From Sphingomonas montanisoli (GTDB lineage: Bacteria > Pseudomonadota > Alphaproteobacteria > Sphingomonadales > Sphingomonadaceae), in assembly GCF_008274695.1 (NCBI RefSeq), contig NZ_VTOU01000005.1, forward strand, positions 62,001 through 126,000: a DNA stretch of 64,000 nt, read 5' to 3'. The notes beneath the pieces were generated by a model that was not told the origin of the DNA, did not search any database, and saw nothing but the letters and a program-made list of their open reading frames with translations. Both the position numbers and the translations under genes were made by a program. Shown in pieces: positions 40,223 to 49,231 of the stretch (the stretch's first letter is position 1; every line of letters begins with the position of its first letter).

Positions 40223-41041
40223 TTAGTCGGCCGAAAGCCCGCCGTCCATTGTTCGCCAGAGCATCGGCGCCAGAGTGGCAAAGTCGGCGCGGTGCCCGAC
40301 GCCGTCCAGCGGGATCAGCTTCGCACCTGCAGCGGCGGCCGCCTTCAGGCGTCCAGCGTTGCCGAAAGGGACCGTTTCGTCGGCGGTGCCGTGGAGGATC
40401 AGCCAAGGCGACGACAGCCGCTGCGCCGCCGCCAGATTGTCGAATTCGTCGGGCAGGAACGGTTTGGCATAATCGGGTGATACTGATTTCAGCCGCGCGA
40501 AGGCTCCGAGCGTGACGAGCAGCGCGGGCTTCTGCTTCACCGCCTGATCGATCGCAATCGCACTGCCCAGCGAATAGCCGAAGATCGTCAGCCGCGCGTC
40601 CGGCGCCAGTCGCCGCGCGAGCGCGGCGAAGGCATCGCCATCACGAAACAGCCGTTTTTCCTTCGGCACGCCCGGATTGTCGCCGAAGCCGCGATAGTCG
40701 GCGATCAGCAGCCCGCGCCCGTCATGGATCAGCGGCTCAGCCATTTTCGCCGCCAGGTCGGCATTGCCGCCGCGGCCGTGGAAGAACAGGATCAGGTCGT
40801 TTTTGCCGCCCTGCGCCGGCCAATACCAGCCACGCAGGGTCAATCCGTCGGCGGTATGCGCCGCAACCCGTTCGGGCGCGCGACCGGGCCAGACCGGATC
40901 GGCGACAACTCTGCGCGCCGACCCTTGCGTATCGAACACCCGTTCGCGGATCGTCCCCGCGCAGCCCGCGAGCGTCAGCAGCGCGAGAAGCGCCCAAAAA
41001 CGAACGGCGCCGTTCCCCCGGATTATGGGATCAGGCCGCAT
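40223..41041 (-). CDS. Alpha/beta hydrolase, probable lipoprotein
   Basis: This 272-residue protein has an N-terminal signal ending in a lipobox (LAGC) and then an alpha/beta-hydrolase core. That core shows LFFHGRGGNAD (oxyanion region), the nucleophile elbow FGYSLGSA, ILHGTADETV and the final histidine in DGVGHRADF. It resembles the BAAT/YqkD-type serine peptidase or esterase group. The ATG at 41041 lies inside the last codons of lysC (ATG CGG CCT GA), so translation is probably coupled. The substrate is unknown. Confidence 0.85.
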   Translation of the reverse strand: MRPDPIIRGNGAVRFWALLALLTLAGCAGTIRERVFDTQGSARRVVADPVWPGRAPERVAAHTADGLTLRGWYWPAQGGKNDLILFFHGRGGNADLAAKMAEPLIHDGRGLLIADYRGFGDNPGVPKEKRLFRDGDAFAALARRLAPDARLTIFGYSLGSAIAIDQAVKQKPALLVTLGAFARLKSVSPDYAKPFLPDEFDNLAAAQRLSSPWLILHGTADETVPFGNAGRLKAAAAAGAKLIPLDGVGHRADFATLAPMLWRTMDGGLSAD

Positions 41042-42287
41042 CCTCGGCGTCGAGACCATAAGCGGTGTGAAGCGCGCGGACCGCAAGTTCGGTATAATCC
41101 TCATGGATCAGCACCGAGACCTTGATCTCCGATGTGGTGATCGCGAGGACGTTGATCTTGCGGTCGGCCAGGGTCGAGAACATCTTCGATGCGACACCCG
41201 CATGGCTGCGCATGCCGACGCCGACGACCGAGATCTTGGCGACGTTCGCATCGTGGATCAGCTTGTCATAGCCGATCGCACTGCGCTCACGCTCCAGCGT
41301 ATCGAGGCTGCGGGCGATTTCGTCCGAAGGCACCGTGAAGGTCACGTCGGTCGAACCCGTATCGTGCGCGACATTCTGCACGATCATGTCGACGTTGATG
41401 TTGGCATCGGCCAGCGGCGAGAAAATCGCGGCCACCGCGCCGGGTCGATCGGGAACCGCGGTCAGCGTGACCTTGGTTTCCTTCTTGTCATAAGCGATGC
41501 CGGTGATGAGCTGCCGTTCCATCGTGCTTCCTTCAAGTTCGTCTTCGCCCACGATCATTGTGCCGGGCGTGGGATTGCCGGTCGGCTGGTCGAAGGAGGA
41601 GAGCACCTGCACCCGCACCTTCTCCTTCATCGCAAGGCCCACCGATCGGGTCTGGAGCACCTTCGCACCGACCGAAGCGAGCTCCAGCATCTCCTCATAC
41701 GTCACCTTGGCGAGCTTGCGCGCCTTGGGGACGATACGGGGGTCGGTCGTATAGACGCCGTCGACGTCAGTGTAGATGTCGCAGCGATCGGCCTTCATCG
41801 CCGCCGCCACCGCGACCGCCGACGTGTCCGATCCGCCGCGACCCAAGGTGGTGATGCGATCATCTTCGGTCAGCCCCTGGAAGCCGGGGATGACCGCGAC
41901 TTCGCCCGACGCCATCGCGGCGCCGATCGCGTCCGAATTGATCGTCTGTATACGAGCGGAGGCATGCGCGTCGCTGGTGCGGATCGGCAACTGCCACCCC
42001 ATCCAGCTGCGCGCCTTCACGCCCATCGACTGCAGCGTGATCGCCAGCAGGCCGCTCGTCACCTGTTCGCCCGATGCGACCACGACGTCATATTCGCGCG
42101 GATCGTAGAGCGGCGAGGCTTCGCGGCAGAAGTTGACGAGCCGATCGGTATCCCCCGACATTGCCGAGACGACGACCGCCACCTCGTTGCCGAGTTCGAC
42201 CTCATGCTTGACGCGGTTCGCCACGTTGCGAATTCGGTCGATCCCCGCCATCGAGGTTCCGCCGAATTTCATCACGATGCGCGCCAT
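41031..42287 (-). CDS. lysC: Aspartate kinase
   Basis: This 418-residue protein phosphorylates aspartate, opening lysine, threonine and methionine synthesis. The catalytic domain has MKFGGTSMAG, VVVSAMSGDTD, GRGGSDTSAVA and DIYTDVDGVYTTDPR. Two C-terminal ACT domains (with TAVPDRPGAVAAIF and VVGVGMRSHAGVASKMF) provide feedback control. Upstream in-frame codons lack family similarity; the ATG at 42287 is the conserved MARIVMKFGG start. It is divergent from ubiG. Confidence 0.97.
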   Translation of the reverse strand: MARIVMKFGGTSMAGIDRIRNVANRVKHEVELGNEVAVVVSAMSGDTDRLVNFCREASPLYDPREYDVVVASGEQVTSGLLAITLQSMGVKARSWMGWQLPIRTSDAHASARIQTINSDAIGAAMASGEVAVIPGFQGLTEDDRITTLGRGGSDTSAVAVAAAMKADRCDIYTDVDGVYTTDPRIVPKARKLAKVTYEEMLELASVGAKVLQTRSVGLAMKEKVRVQVLSSFDQPTGNPTPGTMIVGEDELEGSTMERQLITGIAYDKKETKVTLTAVPDRPGAVAAIFSPLADANINVDMIVQNVAHDTGSTDVTFTVPSDEIARSLDTLERERSAIGYDKLIHDANVAKISVVGVGMRSHAGVASKMFSTLADRKINVLAITTSEIKVSVLIHEDYTELAVRALHTAYGLDAEDAA

Positions 42288-42370
42288 TGTCGTCCGTCTT
42301 CGCTGCGGGTCCGAAAGGACCGGAAAAGCCCTTGGGTCCAAGAGCGCGGCCCTGATAGAGAGGGGGCACC

Positions 42371-43114
42371 ATGAACGCAAGCACCCCACAAATCGCAACG
42401 ATCGATCCCAAAGAAGCCGCGCATTTTGCGAAACTTGCGGGCGAGTGGTGGGATCCGGCCGGCAGCTCGTCGATGCTCCACAAGCTCAATCCGCCGCGTC
42501 TCGCTTATCTGCGCGAGCAGGCAAACCTGCATTGGGGGTTGGATTCGGCATCGCTCAAGCCCTTAAAGGGGCTGCGCGCGCTGGACGTCGGCTGCGGCGC
42601 GGGGCTGCTCGCCGAACCGCTAGCGCGGATGGGTGCGGCCGTAACCGCGATCGACGCCGCACCGGAGAATATCGCGGTCGCCAAGGTGCATGCCGAAAAT
42701 CAGGGTTTGGCGATCGACTATCGCGCATGCGGGGCCGAGGCGCTCGACGCCGAGCCGTTCGATCTCGTCACGTCGATGGAGGTGATCGAGCATGTCACCG
42801 ATCCCGCCGCCTTCATTGCGGCGCTCGCGCGGCTGCTCGCACCGGGCGGCCTCATGATCCTCTCCACGCCGAACCGAACACCAGCGTCGAAGCTCGCCTT
42901 GATCACGGTCGGCGAAGGGCTTGGCATGGTGCCGAAGGGCACGCACGACTGGCGCAAATTCCTGACGCCCGAGGAACTCACCGGGCATGCCAATGCTGTG
43001 GGGCTGGAGGTGATCGACCGGCGCGGCCTCGGCTTCTCGATCGCCAAGGGCTTTGCGCTGAGCGAGGATGAGAGCCTCGATTACTTCCTGACGCTCAAGC
43101 ACGCGACGCTCTGA
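42371..43114 (+). CDS. ubiG: Ubiquinone O-methyltransferase UbiG
   Basis: This 247-residue SAM-dependent methyltransferase carries out both O-methylations in ubiquinone synthesis. It shows EWWDPAGSSSMLHKLNPPRL, the SAM motif [24 protein letters not shown] and LILSTPNRTPASKL-like segments (here MILSTPNRTPASKL). The ubiG-lysC divergent pair is a frequent alphaproteobacterial arrangement. The ATG is preceded by GAGAGGGGGCACC, giving an SD. Confidence 0.96.
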   Translation: MNASTPQIATIDPKEAAHFAKLAGEWWDPAGSSSMLHKLNPPRLAYLREQANLHWGLDSASLKPLKGLRALDVGCGAGLLAEPLARMGAAVTAIDAAPENIAVAKVHAENQGLAIDYRACGAEALDAEPFDLVTSMEVIEHVTDPAAFIAALARLLAPGGLMILSTPNRTPASKLALITVGEGLGMVPKGTHDWRKFLTPEELTGHANAVGLEVIDRRGLGFSIAKGFALSEDESLDYFLTLKHATL

Positions 43115-43160
43115 ATCCGTAAGGCGAGGTTCAGTCTCGTCGCTCCATTTCCAAGTCCGT

Positions 43161-43232
43161 TTGTGTCGAGCGAAGTCTAGACACGTTGACTGGGTGTGTG
43201 TGCGGACGTGTCTAGACTTCGCTCGACACGAA
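43161..43232. repeat. Dispersed palindromic element, family D
   Basis: Two 26-27-base arms, complementary over at least 24 consecutive bases (core GTGTCGAGCGAAGTCTAGAC), are separated by about 20 bases. The right arm ends 14 bases before the esterase start, so the hairpin lies in or near its 5' leader. Confidence 0.9.
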
Positions 43233-43246
43233 CGGTGGAGGTGCGG

Positions 43247-44158
43247 ATGAGACTGACGAAATTGATCACTGCCGTTGTCGTCGGCGCTACCCTCACCATC
43301 CCCGCCTTTTCCGAAGGCCCTCTGCGCAAGGCGATGCGTGAGCGGATGGCGGCGCGGATGAAGTCCGATCCCGCGCCCGGTGCCGCCGAATATGCCTATG
43401 GCGCCGATCCCTCACAAAAGCTCGATCTGTGGACGTCCGAGGGCGCGACCAAACCGACACCGCTCGTCCTGTTCGTCCACGGCGGCGGATGGAAACAGGG
43501 GGACAAGACCAATGCCACCGGAGCCGACATGGTCGGGCATCTGACCGGACAGGGCTATGCCGTCGCGTCGATCAACTATCGCCTCGTCCCCGCCGCGACA
43601 GTGGAAAAACAGGCGCAGGACGTCGCCGCCGCGATCGCCTGGGCGCGCGACAACGCCGCGAAGATCGGGATAGATCCGACGAAGATCGTCATCATGGGCC
43701 ACAGCGCGGGCGCGCATCTGGTCGCGCTGGTCGGCACCGATGAGCGCTGGCTGGAGGCGCTGGGGCTGACCGAGGGCGCGGTGCGCGGCGTGATCGCGCT
43801 CGACGGCGCCGCCTACGACGTGCCCAGCCAGCTCGATCAGGCCGGCCCGATGATGCGCAACACCTATGAACAGGCGTTCGGGAGCGACATCGCCCGCCAG
43901 CGCGCCTTATCGCCTACTACCTACGCCGCCGGGCCGAACGCCCCCACCTTCCTGATCCTCCACATCGACCGCGCCGACGGCAAGGCGCAGTCCGAGGCGC
44001 TGGGTGAGGCGCTCGCGAAATCCGGCACGCCAGCGCAAGTGAAGGCAATCGATGGCAAGGGTTTGCGCGGTCACATGGAGATTAACCGCGAACTCGGCCG
44101 CGCCGATTACCCCGCAACCGCGATCGTCGACGACTGGCTGAAGACGGTGTTCGGCTAG
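43247..44158 (+). CDS. Secreted alpha/beta hydrolase (HSL-type esterase)
   Basis: This 303-residue protein has a signal peptide (about 1-22) and a hormone-sensitive-lipase-like hydrolase domain: LFVHGGGWKQG (oxyanion hole), the nucleophile elbow MGHSAGAHLVAL, and a late histidine in LRGHMEIN. It is probably a periplasmic carboxylesterase. The start at 43247 is fixed by GGTGGAGG upstream and by the signal peptide. Its TAG stop overlaps the stop of the convergent MATE gene in the shared tetramer CTAG. Confidence 0.88.
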   Translation: MRLTKLITAVVVGATLTIPAFSEGPLRKAMRERMAARMKSDPAPGAAEYAYGADPSQKLDLWTSEGATKPTPLVLFVHGGGWKQGDKTNATGADMVGHLTGQGYAVASINYRLVPAATVEKQAQDVAAAIAWARDNAAKIGIDPTKIVIMGHSAGAHLVALVGTDERWLEALGLTEGAVRGVIALDGAAYDVPSQLDQAGPMMRNTYEQAFGSDIARQRALSPTTYAAGPNAPTFLILHIDRADGKAQSEALGEALAKSGTPAQVKAIDGKGLRGHMEINRELGRADYPATAIVDDWLKTVFG

Positions 44159-45525
44159 GCGACGAGCCGCAACCGTTCCCGCATCGCCCAGCGCACGACC
44201 ATCAAGATCGCGACGGCGGCAAGGCCCGCCGCCAGCCCCAGCCACAGCCCGGTCCCGCGCAACGGCGTGCGGAAAGCCAGGAAGGCGCCCACGCCGATGC
44301 CGATTACCCAATAGCCCACCGCCGCGAAAGCCATCGGCACTCGCGTATCGTGCAGCCCGCGCAGCACGCCAGCACCGATCGCCTGCGTGCAATCGACCAG
44401 CTGGAACAGCGCCGCGACCATCAGGAAGGAGATGGCGATCCGCACCACATCGGCGTTGGCAGGCGCGGCCACATCGATGAACAGCCCGATCAACTGGCGC
44501 GGAAATGCCACCAGCAGGATCGCGGTGACGACCGCGAACGCGAGACCAAGCGCGATCGCGAGCCAGCCTGCGCGTGCCACCGCATCCCCGTCCCCCCGGC
44601 CATAGCCCATCCCCACCCGCACCGTAGCCGCCTGCCCGATACCGAGCGGCACCATGAAGCACAAAGCGGCGAGTTGGATCGCGATGGCATGTGCGGCGAG
44701 CGAGGCGCGATCGAGCAGCCCCATCAGAAAGGCCGAGGCGTTGAACACCGTGACTTCGAGAGCGAGCGTGACCGCGATCGGCAGGCCCAGGCTCCACAGA
44801 TAGCGGAAGCGCGGCCAATCCGGCGCCCAGAAGCGGACGAGCAGGCTATAGCGGCGGAACTGCCGATCGGTCAGGATCACCGCAAGCATCGCCGCGAACA
44901 TGAAGCCGGCGGTGAGGCTGCTTGCCAGCCCCGCGCCGAACAGGCCCATTGCGGGAAAGCCCAGATGGCCGAAGATCAGAACCCAGCCCACCAGCGCGTT
45001 GACCGGGATCGCGGCCACCACGATCAGCACGCCCGACATCGGCCGCTCCAGAGCGCCGATATAATTGCGCAGCGCGTAGAACAGCAGATAGGGCAGGAAC
45101 GCCCATTGCAGTCCGTGCATGATGAGCGCGGCATCGCGCGCCAGCGCAGGCTCCTGCCCCATGAGGATCAGCACATCTTCGCTGTACCAGAGCAGCAGCC
45201 ACACGGGCAGGCTGATGATCGCGATCGACCACATCGCCTGTCGCATCGTCCGCCGCACGTCGCGTACCGGGTGGATCCGCCTGCCCCGCTCGCTCGCGAT
45301 CATCGGCGACACGGCTGTCGACAGCCCCATGCCGAACACCATCAGGGCATTGTAGAGATTGAGCGCCAGTGCCCCCGCCCCCACCGCATCGGAGCCGAGC
45401 TCGCCAAGCCAGATCAGATCGACCGCCGCAATCGCCGACCAGGCGAGATTGCCGACGATGAGCGGCATCGCGAGCGCGAGCAACGCGCGGGCTTCGAGCG
45501 TCCAGGGATTGGTGGCGGTGGTCAT
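44155..45525 (-). CDS. MATE family multidrug efflux transporter
   Basis: This 456-residue inner-membrane protein has about 12 hydrophobic segments and MATE-type features, for example ALAMPLIVGNLAWSAIAAVD in the first helix and MVFGMGLSTAVSPMIASERG. It would extrude cationic drugs or other toxic compounds using a Na+ or H+ gradient (NorM-like). The ATG at 45525 fits the family start. It is monocistronic, convergent with the esterase gene. Confidence 0.93.
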   Translation of the reverse strand: MTTATNPWTLEARALLALAMPLIVGNLAWSAIAAVDLIWLGELGSDAVGAGALALNLYNALMVFGMGLSTAVSPMIASERGRRIHPVRDVRRTMRQAMWSIAIISLPVWLLLWYSEDVLILMGQEPALARDAALIMHGLQWAFLPYLLFYALRNYIGALERPMSGVLIVVAAIPVNALVGWVLIFGHLGFPAMGLFGAGLASSLTAGFMFAAMLAVILTDRQFRRYSLLVRFWAPDWPRFRYLWSLGLPIAVTLALEVTVFNASAFLMGLLDRASLAAHAIAIQLAALCFMVPLGIGQAATVRVGMGYGRGDGDAVARAGWLAIALGLAFAVVTAILLVAFPRQLIGLFIDVAAPANADVVRIAISFLMVAALFQLVDCTQAIGAGVLRGLHDTRVPMAFAAVGYWVIGIGVGAFLAFRTPLRGTGLWLGLAAGLAAVAILMVVRWAMRERLRLVA

Positions 45526-45572
45526 GGCCGCCGTCTGCTAGCGGCTGCGCCCCCGAAGGTCGAGCCGGCGGT

Positions 45573-45950
45573 TCATCCCGCGATCGAGTGAAGCCGTTCG
45601 GACAGCGCGGCCGTACGATAGGGCTTCTGCAGGAACACGGTGTCTTGCGGAAGGTCGGGCAGGGTCAGGTGGCCTGAGGTGACGATGACATGCGTCTGTG
45701 GCCAGCGCTGGTGGATGAGCGCGGCGAGGCCGAGGCCGTCGATCGATCCGGGCATTTTGATATCGGTGAAGACGACGTCATAGGGCTCGGCTTCGAGCAT
45801 CTCGACCGCCTCGTCCGCATCGCCGGCTTCGTAGGGATCATGACCGGCGTCGGAAACCACGTCGATCGCCATCATGCGAACGAACAGTTCGTCATCGACG
45901 ACCAACACTTTCAGTCTTTTGCTCAAGTCCTGCCCCACCACGCCCCACAA
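45573..45950 (-). CDS. Single-domain response regulator paired with HWE kinase
   Basis: This protein of up to 125 residues is a lone receiver domain: KVLVVDDE near the start, phospho-acceptor Asp63 in FTDIKMPG, VTSGH and the conserved Lys in FLQKPY. There is no output domain. The start is uncertain (TTG at 45950, or GTG at 45941 or 45938; none has a convincing SD). It begins 12 bases after the HWE kinase gene and is its probable phosphorylation partner. Confidence 0.88.
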   Translation of the reverse strand: MWGVVGQDLSKRLKVLVVDDELFVRMMAIDVVSDAGHDPYEAGDADEAVEMLEAEPYDVVFTDIKMPGSIDGLGLAALIHQRWPQTHVIVTSGHLTLPDLPQDTVFLQKPYRTAALSERLHSIAG

Positions 45951-45962
45951 CCCGGATACAGA

Positions 45963-47066
45963 TCAGTTTTCCCGCATACGGGAAAGCGGCGCGCGGAAGC
46001 ACGCTTCATAACCAGAAGGGGCGAAACTCTCCTCAACCCGCCTTGTTCCCGATAGCCCTGTGGAAATCAGTCTGGACCCGAAACCTTTGATTTCCGGTAC
46101 GACGACCGGGGGGCCGCCATGTTCGCGCCATTCGAGGACGAATTCCTCGCCCTTTTCACCCGGCTCGATCCGCCAGCTTATGTCGACGTGGCCGGTTGGA
46201 GACGAAAGCGAGCCATATTTCACGGCGTTGGTCGCAAGCTCGTGGACCAGCATCGCGGTGGACAATGCGCCGCGCGGGCCAAGCAGCGTGTCGCAGCCTT
46301 TCGCCGTGAAACGGTGCTGGGGCGCATGAAGGTTCATCCCGCCTTCGACGATCAGGTTCATACGCGCGCTGGCCCAGCTTTCGCGCATCAGGATGTCGTG
46401 TGCCGAACTCAACGCCAGCAGCCGCGCGTCGAACGCCTCGACGGGCGCGCGATCGGCCACTGACTTGAGCGTCTGATTGGCGATCCCCTGCACCATCGCC
46501 AGTGTGTTCTTGAGGCGGTGGCTGAGTTCTTCGTTGAGCAACTGGCGCTCGGCCTCGATCGTCTGCTGAACGACGATGGCCTTGCGATATTCGAGCTGGA
46601 CTATCACCTGCCGCGCGAGCGCCCTGAGAGTATGCTGCTGCTCCGTGGTAAGGCCTTCGGGGCGGGGCCTGGTGTCGATGACGCACAGCATGCCGATGGC
46701 GACCCCCGAAGGCGTGATCAGCGGCGCACCGGCATAGAAGCGAAGATTGGGATCTTGCGTGACGAGCGTGTTAGCGTCGGTGCGGGAATCCGCCGTCAGA
46801 TCGGGGATGATCAGCAATTCGTCACGCGCCAGACCGAGCGCGCAGACCGACTGGGTTATCGGCGTCTCGCATGCATCGATGCCGACGCGGGCCTTGAACC
46901 ACTGCCGATCCTTTTCGACCAGGCTGACCAGCGCGATCGGCGTCGCGCAGACATGCGCGGCGATATGCACGATATCGTCGAAATCGGGCTCGGCCGGCGT
47001 ATCAAGCACGGCGTAATCGCCCAGGGCGTCGAGCCGGGCGTCATCGGTGGGCGAAATTTGCGGCAT
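45963..47066 (-). CDS. GAF-domain sensor histidine kinase, HWE family
   Basis: This 367-residue soluble kinase has an N-terminal GAF domain (about 25-155) followed by an HWE-type transmitter: phospho-accepting His183 in EELSHRLKNTLAMVQ, the N-box LVHELATNAVKYGSLS and the W-containing EWREHGGPP. No membrane segment is seen, so it senses a cytoplasmic signal through GAF. HWE kinases are typical of alphaproteobacteria and often feed stress or light responses. It is followed by a receiver-only gene. Confidence 0.93.
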   Translation of the reverse strand: MPQISPTDDARLDALGDYAVLDTPAEPDFDDIVHIAAHVCATPIALVSLVEKDRQWFKARVGIDACETPITQSVCALGLARDELLIIPDLTADSRTDANTLVTQDPNLRFYAGAPLITPSGVAIGMLCVIDTRPRPEGLTTEQQHTLRALARQVIVQLEYRKAIVVQQTIEAERQLLNEELSHRLKNTLAMVQGIANQTLKSVADRAPVEAFDARLLALSSAHDILMRESWASARMNLIVEGGMNLHAPQHRFTAKGCDTLLGPRGALSTAMLVHELATNAVKYGSLSSPTGHVDISWRIEPGEKGEEFVLEWREHGGPPVVVPEIKGFGSRLISTGLSGTRRVEESFAPSGYEACFRAPLSRMREN

Positions 47067-47181
47067 GTGACCCTGTTATGTTGAGCCTCGCGGAGCCGGA
47101 ACGCGATGCACTTCCCTCGACATGCCGAACACGACGAGCCGCTTCGATGCACTAGTGGACATTGGATAGCGAACGCCCGAT

Positions 47182-48186
47182 TCAGATGAGTCCCGCCAAG
47201 GGACTGCTCGGGTCTGCGTACATGCGCCGCCCCATCCGGCCGGCGCGATACGCCAGGCGCCCACTTTCGACGGCGGCCTTCATCGCAGCGGCCATCATGA
47301 TGGGATTCTTGGCTTCGGCGATCGCGGTGTTCATCAGGACGCCCGCGCAGCCGAGTTCCATTGCGGCCGAAGCCTCGGATGCGGTGCCGACGCCCGCGTC
47401 GACCAGCACGGGAAGCTTGGTGCCCTCCACGATCAGGCGGATCGTGACGCGGTTCTGGATGCCAAGGCCCGATCCGATCGGGGCGCCCAGTGGCATGATC
47501 GCAACCGCGCCAGCATCCTCAAGCCGCTTGGCAGCGATCGGATCGTCGACGCAATAGACCATCGGCAGGAAGCCCTCCTTGGCCAATATCTCGGTCGCGC
47601 GCAGCGTTTCGACCATGTCCGGATAGAGGGTGCGCGCCTCGCCCAGCACTTCGAGCTTCACCAGATCCCAGCCCCCTGCCTCGCGCGCAAGACGCAGCGT
47701 GCGGATCGCGCTTTCGGCGTCGAAGCAGCCGGCGGTGTTGGGCAGATAGGTGATCTTCTTGGGATCGATATAATCCATCAACACCGGCGCGCTGGGATCG
47801 GACACGTTGACGCGGCGCACCGCCACCGTGACGATCTCCGCTCCCGACGCTTCGACCGCCGCGGCATTCTGCGCGAAGTCCTTATACTTCCCGGTGCCGA
47901 CGATCAGGCGCGATCGGAAGGTGCGCCCCGCGACCGTCCAGCTATCGTCATCGACGGCGGGGGCATGGTCGCCGCCCCCGACGAAATGCACGATCTCATA
48001 ATCGTCGCCATCCTCGACGATCACGTCCTTCAGCGTGGAGCGCGGGACGACCTCCAGATTGCGCTCGACCGCAACCTTGGCGGGATCGAGCCCGAGTTCG
48101 AGCGCGAGATCGGCGATGGTGATGCCCGCCAGCACCCGGCGATGCTCCCCGTTGATCCGCACCTGAATCGTGCCGTCCGCGTTCAT
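47182..48186 (-). CDS. thiG: ThiS-ThiG fusion (sulfur carrier plus thiazole synthase)
   Basis: This 334-residue protein joins a ThiS-like ubiquitin fold (about 6-72: [20 protein letters not shown], ...IVHFVGGG) to thiazole synthase ThiG (about 82-334: [12 protein letters not shown], the Schiff-base Lys177 in [10 protein letters not shown], and [14 protein letters not shown]). ThiG assembles the thiamine thiazole ring from deoxyxylulose phosphate, dehydroglycine and the ThiS thiocarboxylate. In free ThiS the GG must be C-terminal to be activated; here it is internal (VGGGDHAP). It stands alone; no other thi gene or TPP riboswitch is seen. Confidence 0.93.
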   Translation of the reverse strand: MNADGTIQVRINGEHRRVLAGITIADLALELGLDPAKVAVERNLEVVPRSTLKDVIVEDGDDYEIVHFVGGGDHAPAVDDDSWTVAGRTFRSRLIVGTGKYKDFAQNAAAVEASGAEIVTVAVRRVNVSDPSAPVLMDYIDPKKITYLPNTAGCFDAESAIRTLRLAREAGGWDLVKLEVLGEARTLYPDMVETLRATEILAKEGFLPMVYCVDDPIAAKRLEDAGAVAIMPLGAPIGSGLGIQNRVTIRLIVEGTKLPVLVDAGVGTASEASAAMELGCAGVLMNTAIAEAKNPIMMAAAMKAAVESGRLAYRAGRMGRRMYADPSSPLAGLI

Positions 48187-48268
48187 TGTCGCTCCCGATA
48201 TTTGCCTTGTCCTGCGCGGCCATATAGGGACCGTGGGTCAGCTATCGCAACGGAAAGGGGTCGCGGCT

Positions 48269-48709
48269 TTGGCGGATCGTCCGGTCATCTACGTTCTCAA
48301 CGGCCCCAATCTGAACCTGCTCGGCACGCGCGAGCCCGAAATCTACGGCTCGGACACGCTCGACGACATTGCCGGCCTGCTCGAAGATCGGGCGCGCGAA
48401 CTGGGCGTCGAGATCGAGATGCGTCAGTCGAACCACGAAGGCCATCTGGTCGACTGGATTCAGGAAGCGAACGCCGAGGGCGCAAAGGCGGTGCTGCTGA
48501 ACGCCGGCGCCTACACCCACACGTCGATCGCGATCCACGACGCCATAAAGGCCGTTGCGGTCCCCGTGATCGAAGTCCACCTGTCGAACCCACATAAGCG
48601 TGACGCCTTCCGTCATGTCAGCTATGTGGGCCAGGCCGCGATGGGAACGGTGGCCGGATTCGGCGCGCTATCCTATCGGCTGGCGCTGGACGCAGCGGCA
48701 GGCTTCTGA
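48269..48709 (+). CDS. aroQ: 3-dehydroquinate dehydratase, type II
   Basis: This 146-residue protein catalyses the third step of the shikimate pathway. It shows [20 protein letters not shown] (catalytic Arg21 and Tyr26), [26 protein letters not shown] and [15 protein letters not shown]. The TTG at 48269 has AAAGGGG eight bases upstream and gives the usual length; a GTG at 48233 is a less likely alternative. It is the first gene of a run into accB-accC, 41 bases away. Confidence 0.95.
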   Translation: MADRPVIYVLNGPNLNLLGTREPEIYGSDTLDDIAGLLEDRARELGVEIEMRQSNHEGHLVDWIQEANAEGAKAVLLNAGAYTHTSIAIHDAIKAVAVPVIEVHLSNPHKRDAFRHVSYVGQAAMGTVAGFGALSYRLALDAAAGF

Positions 48710-48750
48710 CAGTAGCGCGTCCCAAAGTCGCAACAGTAAAAAGAGACACC

Positions 48751-49224
48751 ATGTCCGAAAAACCCCAGGAAAGCGGCGCAATGCAGGTTGATACCGATCT
48801 GGTGCGCCAGCTTGCCGTCCTCCTCGACGACACGAACCTGACGGAGATCGAGGTTCAGGATGGCGAGCGCCGCATCAAGGTGGCGCGCAAGATCGCGGTC
48901 GCGGGCGTCGCCCCGGCCTATGCGGCTCCCGCAGCAGCCGCCGCGCCGGCGCCTGTTGCCGCGGCTGTCGCGGTGGCTCCCGCCGAAAATCCCGGTGCGG
49001 TGAAGTCGCCTATGGTCGGCACCGTCTATCTCTCCCCGGAACCGGGCGCGAAGCAGTTCTCCAGCGTCGGCGACCGCGTGGCGGCCGGCCAGACCTTGCT
49101 GATCGTCGAGGCGATGAAGGTGATGAACGCCATCCCCGCGCCGCGCGCCGGCACCGTCACCGCGATCCTGGTAGAGAACGGTCAGCCGGTCGAATTCGAT
49201 CAGCCGCTCGTGATCGTCGAGTAA
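48751..49224 (+). CDS. accB: Biotin carboxyl carrier protein of acetyl-CoA carboxylase
   Basis: This 157-residue protein has an N-terminal helical region (about 10-48), an Ala/Pro-rich linker (about 50-80) and a biotinyl domain whose acceptor Lys123 lies in [11 protein letters not shown]. It carries carboxybiotin between the AccC and AccAD partners in the first step of fatty-acid synthesis. It lies seven bases before accC. The start is the ATG before SEKPQESG. Confidence 0.97.
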   Translation: MSEKPQESGAMQVDTDLVRQLAVLLDDTNLTEIEVQDGERRIKVARKIAVAGVAPAYAAPAAAAAPAPVAAAVAVAPAENPGAVKSPMVGTVYLSPEPGAKQFSSVGDRVAAGQTLLIVEAMKVMNAIPAPRAGTVTAILVENGQPVEFDQPLVIVE

Positions 49225-49231
49225 TCGATCC

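Noticed and set aside
48187-48268. TPP riboswitch before the thiS-thiG gene
   Set aside because: The 82-base gap is too short and lacks the conserved CUGAGA-type and related core segments.
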